Below are positions 7,438 to 15,300 of a stretch of 34,843 nucleotides of DNA, one piece after another (the stretch's first letter is position 1; each line of letters begins with the position of its first letter). Source of the stretch: CAZMCC01 sp964564695. Lineage in GTDB: Bacteria; Planctomycetota; Phycisphaerae; Phycisphaerales; UBA1924. The stretch spans positions 1 through 34,843 of the forward strand of contig CAZMCC010000035.1 of assembly GCA_964564695.1 (NCBI GenBank), in the 5' to 3' direction. The translations under genes and the position numbers were made by a program. The notes under the pieces were generated by a model. The model did no database searches and was not told where the DNA came from. It saw only the letters and a list, made by a program, of their open reading frames with translations.

Positions 7438-9318
7438 ATGCGAAGCAGTTCCTGGCGTTGTCTGCGCCCTCTGTCGGCACTGAGAACCGTCGTCGTGGAC
7501 GCGCTGGAGGGCCGCCGCAGATCGCGACGCGGCGGTCCTGTCGGCGAATCGAGGTCGGTCAGCCGAACACGGGGCGGGTTCGTCACGCCCGGCGTCATGC
7601 TGGCGGTCGCCCTGGCGGGCGCCTCGGTCGCCAGCGCCCAGGACCGGGTGTACTGGTCGGGCACCGGCGGCACGCCGGTCAACACGGTGCAACGCGCCCT
7701 GCTCAACGGCACCAGCCAGCAGACCGTCTGGCCCGGCCCGGCCCAGGACATCGCCCTCGACACGACGAACCAGACGTCGAGCCAGCAGATCTACTGGATC
7801 AACAACACCGGCCAGGTCTTCAAGGGGAACAGCGACGGCACCGGCGCGTCGTCCTTCGTGTTCCAGGCGCTGCCCGCGGCGGCGGGCATCAAGAAGATCG
7901 CCCTCGACGGCGGCACAAACACGATGTTCTGGGTCGACGTGACCACGGGCGGTCTCTACAGCCTGGCCATGCCCTCGGGCACGCCCACGTTGCTGGCGAC
8001 CATCGTCCAGGGCATCGCGGTGCGCGACGTCGCCCTCGACCTGCGCAGCGGCTCTCAGCACGTGTACGTCTCGATGGGAGACCGGATCTTCCGGTGCAGC
8101 CTCAACGGCACGGGCGCGACCATGTTCCCCCCCATGGGTGCTGTCGACGTCAGCGGCATCGCCGTCGACCCGTGCCATGACATGCTCTTCATGATCGGCA
8201 TGACCACGCCGCACCCCGGCGCCCCGGATTCGTTCATCGCGAAGGCCCCTCTCGCCACGATGAACCCGTCGCCCGTCCTTACGGGCTGGGCCAGCATCAG
8301 CTATTTCACGCAGGAGATCGCCCTCGACCTCGGGCGCGGCGACATGTACTGGACGACCGATCCGGGTGGCGGCATCAACGCCACGCTCGGCAAGGCCGGG
8401 ATGACCGGCGCCAGCCCGCAGTTCATCGTGACGGGGCCTGCCAACGGCCAGATGCGTGGCCTCTCCGTCAACTCGACGGTGCCGGGCTGCTACGAGCCGC
8501 CCTGCCGAACGATCCAGCTCCTCAGCGGCCAGGTCAACGGCGTGCCGGGCAACCCGGGCCAGGTGGACAGCGTGGTTCATCGCCACCCGACGACCGTCCC
8601 GGTCGGGCAGATCTCTCCCGTGGCGTTCACCCCGGCGTGGTTTGCCGCGGCGGACAGCGGCCCGTCCGCGTTTGTCACATCCCCGAATCCCGGCTGGCAC
8701 ACGCTGGATTGCGACCCCACCGCGATGGCGCGCTGGATCAGCCACACCTACCCGTCGCAGTCGAACGGCCGGTCGTGCTTCTACTCCGTGCCCTTCACCG
8801 TCGACGTTTCGTGCATCCAGTCGGCCGAGCTCGACCTGTGCTGGCTGGCGGACGACCGCCTCGGCGACATCGCGGGCGGCCCGAACCCCTGGGGCGTGTA
8901 CGTCAACGGCGTCGCCCTGCCCATCACCGGCGGCGGGATCGGCGTTCCATCGACCGCGCTGAGCGTGCCACTCACCAATCTCAACCCCGGTCTGAACCAC
9001 ATCTACTTCTACACGCGGAACAGCGGGACCGCCGACAGCGGCCTGGACTTCAATGCCACTATCCGGATCACCTGCTGCTCCAACCCGCAGCCCGCGATCG
9101 CCCCCTGCACGACCCGCCCCCGGGCATGGTCGCGTGGTTCCCCTTCGAAGAGACCTCCGGACTTGCCACCAACAACATCAAAGTCCCGCACCTCGACGGC
9201 GTGCTCAGCGGCGGCGCCTACTTCAACCCCTCCGGCAAGGTCGGCCGGACGATCTGCTTTGACCAGGGCCAGGTCCAGGTCCCGCACCACGGCGTGCTCT
9301 ACCTCGACCACGACCTGA
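7438..9318 (+). CDS. Secreted YWTD-like propeller protein, N-terminal part of a frameshifted giant protein
   Basis: The start is ATG 7438, preceded by GGAAGG with proper spacing. The first 65 or so residues are unusual: an Arg-rich leader, then a hydrophobic segment and an ASAQD signal-peptidase-like site. The mature region has about five to six repeats of IALD...YW type resembling an LDLR/YWTD propeller, for example QQIYWINNTGQVFKGNSDGT and GDMYWTTDPGGGINATLGKA. A beta-sandwich-like, Cys-containing section follows. Sense coding in this frame ends near 9117. After that the reading becomes Ser/Thr/Arg/Pro-rich shadow until the stop at 9316-9318, while the LamG part continues in another frame from 9126. 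One extra C in the C run 9117-9121 would join the two. Confidence 0.8.
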   Translation: MRSSSWRCLRPLSALRTVVVDALEGRRRSRRGGPVGESRSVSRTRGGFVTPGVMLAVALAGASVASAQDRVYWSGTGGTPVNTVQRALLNGTSQQTVWPGPAQDIALDTTNQTSSQQIYWINNTGQVFKGNSDGTGASSFVFQALPAAAGIKKIALDGGTNTMFWVDVTTGGLYSLAMPSGTPTLLATIVQGIAVRDVALDLRSGSQHVYVSMGDRIFRCSLNGTGATMFPPMGAVDVSGIAVDPCHDMLFMIGMTTPHPGAPDSFIAKAPLATMNPSPVLTGWASISYFTQEIALDLGRGDMYWTTDPGGGINATLGKAGMTGASPQFIVTGPANGQMRGLSVNSTVPGCYEPPCRTIQLLSGQVNGVPGNPGQVDSVVHRHPTTVPVGQISPVAFTPAWFAAADSGPSAFVTSPNPGWHTLDCDPTAMARWISHTYPSQSNGRSCFYSVPFTVDVSCIQSAELDLCWLADDRLGDIAGGPNPWGVYVNGVALPITGGGIGVPSTALSVPLTNLNPGLNHIYFYTRNSGTADSGLDFNATIRITCCSNPQPAIAPCTTRPRAWSRGSPSKRPPDLPPTTSKSRTSTACSAAAPTSTPPARSAGRSALTRARSRSRTTACSTSTTT

Positions 9319-11531
9319 CCATGGACGCGTGGGTCAACATCGTGGCCCAGGGCGGTGCGTGGAAGCACACCATCGTCGACAAGCGCCAGTTCTTCGGCAG
9401 CGGCAGCGCCTGGCAGGGGTACTGGTTCTACGTCGATCAGCTCACCCCCACGACCGGGCGGCTCATGCTCGAGTTCAACGACGCCAGCTCCCCGGTCCCC
9501 GCTCCGGTTGTCGGCCCCACGTTCACCTTCGCCGGCTTTCAACACCTCACGTTCAGCACGCAGCGTGATTGCAGCGGCACCGTCGGACGCATCTGCACCT
9601 CGTTCTGGGTCAACGGGGTTCTGACGCCCGGCGCGAACCGCAACGGCGAGACCGGTGCGATGGGCACGACCAACGGCCTGCGCATCGGCGACGACATCGT
9701 CGCCAGCACCAACAACAACTGGATCCTCGGGTGCATCGACGAGCTCGAGATCTTCTGCACCGCCCTTTCCACCCAGCAGATCCTGGCCATCTACAACGCC
9801 GGCGTGCACGGCAAGTGCAAGGAAGCCTGCGTCGCCCCGCGGAACCGTGCCATGTATTTCGGTGACACGTGGGTCCGCGTGCCCTACGAGGTCTGCAACT
9901 ACACCGCCACCAACCAGTGCTACACGATCACGGCTCACCCCTCCACGTGCACGCCGTCCTCGGGCATCCTGACGCCGACCGGGATTACGGTCTCCCCGAC
10001 GGGACCCATCTGCGTCGCGCCGGGTGCGCGCAGCGTTGTGTGGATCACCATCCCGCGCCCGGCGTTCGTGCACCGGGGCGACATCGCCTGCTACACCGTC
10101 TGCATGACGAACACCGTGACCGGGGAAAGCACCTGCTGCCAGGGATCAGTCCGCAATGCCGGTGATCGCTTCTGGATCGACTGGCCGCCGATGGCACGGG
10201 GCACGCTCGTCGCCATCGATGCCGACTTCGGGCCCATCGTCGTCAACCCGATCGGACCGATCGGCAGCCCGGCCGTGGACATGCGGGTTTTCGTCCTCGG
10301 GCCGGACGGCCAGCCCGACTTCACCACGATCGGCCTCAACGCCCTGCCCCCGGGCAAGCCGATGGAGTTCACCCTTGCGGACACCGCGCTGGAGATCCCG
10401 CTCGTCGTGAGCTTCTACGCCGATGACCCCGGCCAGGTGTACTCGATCATCCTCGAGGCTGATCTTGACGGCGACGGCGAGTACGAGCCGCTTGAGTCCT
10501 TCAGCGTGACGCGCGGAGCCTCGGCGGGCCCGTGCGATCCCGTCGAGGACGAGGACTTCGAGTTCCACCCCCCCGGCACCGTCTGCGGCATCGAGGGCTT
10601 CATCCCCTGGCAGAACGGCAATGACGTCTGCGGCGTCGTCTCTACCGAACAGGCCTCCAGCGGCAACCGCTCCCTCAAGATCGTCGGCGCCGTCGGCGGC
10701 TCCGGCGGCCTGGGCGACGACACCGTCCTCCCCGTGTCGGACGTCGAGTCCGGCCGGTGGACCTTCCGCTGCATGACGTTCGTCCCCAACGGCGCCGTCG
10801 GTGACGGCGCGGTCATCCTGCTTAATACCTACGACGACGCCTTGACGCCGCTGATCTCCTGGTACTCCGCCCAGATCCGGTTCCGCGCCGGTTCGAACCT
10901 CATCACCGCCGACTTCGGCGCCGGCTCCACCTCCATGGTCAAGGGCCAGTGGGTCGAGCTCCGCGTCGAGATCGACCTCGACACCGACCGGGCCAACTAC
11001 TTCTACAACGGCGTCCAGTTCGTCACCAACCGCCACTGGTCCGACGGCGTCCAGCTCGGTCGCCCGGCCCGACACGCCTCCGCGCCATCGACTTCTACGG
11101 CGGCGAGCCCGGCTCCAACGGCATCACCGCCATGTACATCGACGACGTCAAGATCACGCCCGAGTGCATCGCCGGCGACGGCGACTGCAACGACAACGGC
11201 ATCGACGACGCCGCCGAAATCTTCAAGGACCCCAGCCTCGACTGCTACGGCAAGGGCGGCATCGGCGGCACGGGCAACGACGGCATCCTCGACGAGTGCC
11301 AGTGCGTCGCCGACTGGAACCTCGACGGCATCACGAACTCCTCCGACGTCGGCGAGTTCATCAACACCTACTTCTCCGACCAGTCGCTGGGCACCATCAA
11401 CGGTGACATCAACTGCGACGGCAACTCCAACTCCACGGACGTTGGACAGTTCATCAACCTGTGGTTCGCCGCACAGGCAGGGCAGCTCCCCTACGCCGGC
11501 TGCTCGATCTGACCCACACGGTCGCGTGTGA
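9126..11531 (+). CDS. LamG/concanavalin-like domain segment of the same frameshifted secreted protein
   Basis: The frame can be read from ATG 9126, but this is probably not a real start, because it continues the protein begun at 7438. It opens with a typical planctomycete LamG domain: PPPGMVAWFPFEETSG, LDHDLTMDAWVNI, then LGCIDELEIFCTALSTQQIL. A Cys-rich region (about 9830-10160) with paired cysteines follows, then an acidic segment (ADLDGDGEYEPLESF) and a second jelly-roll-like region (WTFRCMTFVPNGAVGDGAV, GQWVELRVEIDLDTDRANYF). Sense coding ends near 11066. Beyond that this frame is shadow to the stop at 11529-11531, and the C-terminus continues in a third frame. The protein is probably an exported surface protein; its ligand is unknown. 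Confidence 0.75.
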   Translation: MVAWFPFEETSGLATNNIKVPHLDGVLSGGAYFNPSGKVGRTICFDQGQVQVPHHGVLYLDHDLTMDAWVNIVAQGGAWKHTIVDKRQFFGSGSAWQGYWFYVDQLTPTTGRLMLEFNDASSPVPAPVVGPTFTFAGFQHLTFSTQRDCSGTVGRICTSFWVNGVLTPGANRNGETGAMGTTNGLRIGDDIVASTNNNWILGCIDELEIFCTALSTQQILAIYNAGVHGKCKEACVAPRNRAMYFGDTWVRVPYEVCNYTATNQCYTITAHPSTCTPSSGILTPTGITVSPTGPICVAPGARSVVWITIPRPAFVHRGDIACYTVCMTNTVTGESTCCQGSVRNAGDRFWIDWPPMARGTLVAIDADFGPIVVNPIGPIGSPAVDMRVFVLGPDGQPDFTTIGLNALPPGKPMEFTLADTALEIPLVVSFYADDPGQVYSIILEADLDGDGEYEPLESFSVTRGASAGPCDPVEDEDFEFHPPGTVCGIEGFIPWQNGNDVCGVVSTEQASSGNRSLKIVGAVGGSGGLGDDTVLPVSDVESGRWTFRCMTFVPNGAVGDGAVILLNTYDDALTPLISWYSAQIRFRAGSNLITADFGAGSTSMVKGQWVELRVEIDLDTDRANYFYNGVQFVTNRHWSDGVQLGRPARHASAPSTSTAASPAPTASPPCTSTTSRSRPSASPATATATTTASTTPPKSSRTPASTATARAASAARATTASSTSASASPTGTSTASRTPPTSASSSTPTSPTSRWAPSTVTSTATATPTPRTLDSSSTCGSPHRQGSSPTPAARSDPHGRV
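11069..11512 (+). CDS. Displaced C-terminal segment with GC-type dockerin-like repeats
   Basis: This is the third frame of the 7438-11512 protein and it has no start of its own. It completes the jelly roll (LRAIDFYGGEPGSNG, MYIDDVKITPEC). It then carries two Asp/Asn-rich loop-helix repeats: DWNLDGITNSSDVGEFINTY and GDINCDGNSNSTDVGQFINL, each followed by a short helix. It ends PYAGCSI. Paired repeats of this form close to a terminal GC are the hallmark of the GC-type dockerin domains seen in Phycisphaerae, which are thought to anchor or sort exported proteins. One extra C in the run around 11062-11069 would restore continuity with the preceding frame. Confidence 0.7.
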   Translation, partial: PTRLRAIDFYGGEPGSNGITAMYIDDVKITPECIAGDGDCNDNGIDDAAEIFKDPSLDCYGKGGIGGTGNDGILDECQCVADWNLDGITNSSDVGEFINTYFSDQSLGTINGDINCDGNSNSTDVGQFINLWFAAQAGQLPYAGCSI

Positions 11532-11540
11532 TTTCTCTGG

Positions 11541-11585
11541 ACGCCGCGCCCCCTCAGCCTACGGGGGGCGCGGCGTTCTTTTTTT
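11541..11585 (+). terminator. Strong intrinsic terminator after the LamG/dockerin gene
   Basis: A perfect 13-bp stem (ACGCCGCGCCCCC at 11541-11553 with its complement at 11564-11576) has a 10-nt loop and is followed by TCTTTTTTT. It lies 29 nt after the stop at 11512, which supports 11512 as the true gene end. Confidence 0.9.
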
Positions 11586-11746
11586 CTTGAGCGGGGCCGG
11601 CGGCCGGTCAATAACCGCGCACGGGACGTGGACCGTCGCCGCAGCGGCCGCACACTCCGATTCGCTCGAAAATCTTCGCGGTTGCTTCAACACCTCGCGG
11701 CGGCGGCGCATATCCCCTTGGGCAGCGTCGACTCGTGGGGAACTCC

Positions 11747-12376
11747 ATGGACCGTTTGACATTCTCCGACGAACGCCTGATGTCACTCGCCGCGGGCGGG
11801 GACGAGCAGGCCTTCCAGGCCCTGATCCGGCGCACGGGCGCCGCGATCCTGACCGTGATCAGCCGCATGGTCGGGGGCGGATCGGCCGGCGAAGAAGCCT
11901 TTGTGGACGTCGTGACCAAGATCTGGACCGGGCGGGCCTCGTACGCGAGCCCGAGACCGGTTCGACCCTGGATCATGGCGATCGCCGCGAACGCGTGCCG
12001 CGAGCAGTTCCGGCGGGCGGGGTATGCCCGGGCGAGCGGATATCTGGACGACCAGACGGCCTCGGCGTCGCACCGGTCGGAGTTGCCCGAGGCCGGCCTG
12101 GCCAGCGGTGAGCGGGCTGCACGTGTCGCCTCGGCCCTCGCCAGGCTGCCCGAGAAACAGCGCGAGGTGCTCGTGCTGCGTGTGTGCGCCGACCTCGAGT
12201 ACACGGACATCGCGGAGGCGCTCGGGGTGTCCGAGGGCACGGCCCGATCCAACATGCACCACGCCCTCACCGCCATGCGCCGGATGCTCGGCAACCTGCG
12301 CGACCTGGACGGTGAGCCGTCGACGCGACCGGCCGAGTCGAAGATCGAGGCCAAGGCACGGGGGACGAATCCATGA
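11747..12376 (+). CDS. ECF-type RNA polymerase sigma factor
   Basis: The 209-residue reading from ATG 11747 is favoured because GGGGA sits 6 nt upstream; a GTG at 11735 is possible. The sigma2 region (about 5-85) includes FVDVVTKIWTGRASY and RPWIMAIAANACREQFRR. The sigma4 region (about 135-195) includes LARLPEKQREVLVLRVCADL, EYTDIAEALGVSEGTARSNM and HHALTAMRRML, the classic ECF DNA-binding helix-turn-helix. Its TGA overlaps the ATG of the next gene (ATGA at 12373-12376), so the two are translationally coupled. The next protein begins with an anti-sigma-like domain and is the probable partner. The target promoters are unknown. Confidence 0.93.
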   Translation: MDRLTFSDERLMSLAAGGDEQAFQALIRRTGAAILTVISRMVGGGSAGEEAFVDVVTKIWTGRASYASPRPVRPWIMAIAANACREQFRRAGYARASGYLDDQTASASHRSELPEAGLASGERAARVASALARLPEKQREVLVLRVCADLEYTDIAEALGVSEGTARSNMHHALTAMRRMLGNLRDLDGEPSTRPAESKIEAKARGTNP

Positions 12377-15300
12377 GCTGGAAGCGAATGAAACTCGAAG
12401 ACGACGTGCTGGGCATGACCGACGCCTACGTGCACGGCCTGCTCACCGACGAGCAGGTCCGCTACGTCGACGCACAGGCCGCCGGCAGCGCCGTGTGGCG
12501 GGCCGCCCTCGATGAAGCCCGCGACCGGGCCGCGGCGATGCGGTCGCTGGACACGGTCGAACCGTCCGAAGCGCTGTTCACGCGCTCCTTCGAATCGGCA
12601 CGCCTCCACGGGCGGCGCGGGGACCGGACCGTGCGCGTGTTCACCCGCGTGATTCCGGCGATGTTCGCGGTGGCGGCGGCCGTGCTGCTGTGCGTGCAGG
12701 TGTACTTCGAGAATCTCTCCCCCAACGGTTACGACCTGACCGTCCTCGGCCAGACATCGCTCGCGGCCGGCGGCCCCGCGTCCATCCGCGTGCGCCTGCT
12801 CGATCAGGCCGGCGGGCGGCCTGTTGCCGGAGCGCCCGTCGAGGTCACGCTCTCCGACGCCGCCGGGCGCACGGTGACGCTCGCGACCTTCACCACCGAC
12901 TCCCGCGGCACGGGCTCGCCTCGATACACACTCCCGGACTGGACAGAGGGCGAGTATCGGCTCGTGGTCCGGGCCGCGGGGCGGGAAACCTTTGATCGCA
13001 CCGTCACGCTCAAGCGCCCGACGCGCCTGATGCTGAGCACCGACAAGCCGGTGTACCAGCCGGGGCAGTCGATCCACATGCGGACGCTCGCCCTGCGCCG
13101 GGCCGACGCCAGGCCGATGGTCGGCCAGGAGGCCGTGTTCACCATCGCCGACCCCAAGGGCACGATCATCTACAAGCAGCGCGGCGTGACGAGCGGGTTC
13201 GGCATCAGCGCGGCCGACTGCCCGCTCGCCGACGAAATCATCCACGGGGCGTACACGCTCACCTGCACGGTCGCGGGGACCGCGTCGCAGCGGACCGTCG
13301 ATGTGAAGCCGTACGTGCTCCCGAAGTTCCGCGTGAACGTGGACGTGAGCGAGGCGTACCTGCGCCCGGGGCAGATGCTCCGCATGAGCGTGGGGGCGGC
13401 GTACTTCTTCGGGCAGCCCGTGGCCGGCGGGGCCGCGGAGATCGAGATCGCGTCGCCCGACTCGGGCACGCTCGAGCGCAAGAGCGTGGCCCTCGACGAC
13501 CAGGGCAACGCCGCCCTCGAGTTCCGCGTCCCCGAGCGCCTTGTGGGCACCGAGCGCGACGCCGGTGACGCGCGGCTCACGATCACGGCCACCATCACCG
13601 ATGCCGGCGGCCAGCGCGAGTCCCGCGCGATCGCCCGCGTGGTCTCGGCCCGCGAGCTGCGCATCGAGGTCCTCCCAGAGTCGGGAACGCTCATCCCCGG
13701 CACGACGAACCGGATCTACGCCCTCGTCACCACGCCCGACGGACGCCCAGCGCCCGGTGCCCGCCTCGCGATCACGGGCATCGACCGCGAGATCGTCGCG
13801 AGCGAGCTTGGCGTGGCGTCGTTCGATCTCTCGCCGCCCGAGCCGGTGCAGGGCGCACCCGCGGCCGATGTCAGCCTCACGATCGCCGCGACCGACGCTA
13901 CGGGGCGACGGGCCTCGCGCTCGGTGACGCTGTCGAGCCGGGTGGTGAGCGGCGACTTCCTCCTGCGCACGGACGCCGCGTCCTATGTCGCCGGCGGCAC
14001 CGTCGCGCTGAGCATCTTCGGCGCCGGCTCCGAGCCGGTGTTCGTCGACCTCCTCAAGGACGGCCAGACGGTCCTCACCCAGGTCCTCGACATCAAGGAC
14101 GGGCGCGGCGAACTCGCCATCGACCTGCCCACCGACCTCACCGGCACGTTCGAGCTGGCCGCCTATCGGTTTGACGCCGCGGGCGTGGCCGCGCGGCGGA
14201 CCCGCACGATCGTCGTCGAAGGCGCGGACGAGCTTCGGGTGACGGTCTCGCCCGACAAGGCCCAGTATCGCCCCGGCGAACGGGCACGCCTGCAACTGTC
14301 CGTCACCGACTCCGGCGGCGCGCCCGCCCCGGGGGCCGTGAGCATCGCCGCGGTGGACGAAGCGGTGTATTCGGTTCTCGACCAGGCCCCGGGCATGGAG
14401 CGGACGCTGCTCGCGCTCGATCAAGACCTGCTCAAGCCGGTCTACACGCTCTACCCCTGGTCGCTCGACCCCAAGGGCGGCGCCCAGCAGCGCGAGCTCG
14501 ACCGGGCGCTCTTCAGCGCGACCGCGGTCGAGAAGACGATGGACCGCAAGGCGCTGTTCAAGCAGCTCCTTGAGTCCGGCTACGTCAGCGAAGAGATGCT
14601 CGAGGTGCTCGAGAACCCCGACGCGGGCCGGATGATCGAGGACATGCAGAACTCGGGGGCTCTGAGCGCCGAGGCCGCGGCGATTCTCTCCGGCAAGGCG
14701 GCGGCCAGCGTGCACTCGCTCAGCGGCTCCACGTGGCCGGGCAAGGTCCTCGACCTGAAGCAGCGCCAATACGCCGGTCGCCAGATGGTCCGCACGGGGT
14801 GGGTGCTGGTCGCGGTCATGGCCGCGCTCGTCGTGCTGGTCGCGATCTTCACCTTCGCCCCGCCGAGCGTGAGCACGGTGGTCGTCGTCGTGATCGCGGG
14901 CTTCATGATGATCGTCATTCTCCTGCCGTCGCTGGGCAAGGCGCGGTCGAGCTCGCGCCGCCTGCGGGCCCAGACCGAACTCCGCGGCATCGGCCAGGCT
15001 CTCGAAATCGCCGGCTTCAAACTCGCCGGCGCCCCCGGAGCCCCGGGTTCTGCCGCGCCCCGTGTTCGCGAGTGGTTCCCGGAAACGCTCCTGTGGCGGC
15101 CTGAGATCGTCACCGACGACTCCGGCCACGCCGCCATCGAGGTCGACCTCGCCGATTCGATCACGACGTGGCGCGTGTTCGGCGGGGCCGTGACCCGCGA
15201 CGGGCGCCTCGGATCACTCGACGGGCAGATCGGCGTGTTCCAGGCGTTCTTCGTCGACGTCAACGTCCCGGTCAGCCTCACGCGCAACGACGAGGTCAGC

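Noticed and set aside
11608..15129. Long antisense frame across the second sigma factor and macroglobulin
   Set aside because: Arg/Gly/Ala/His-rich shadow; the sense strand carries clear domain motifs.
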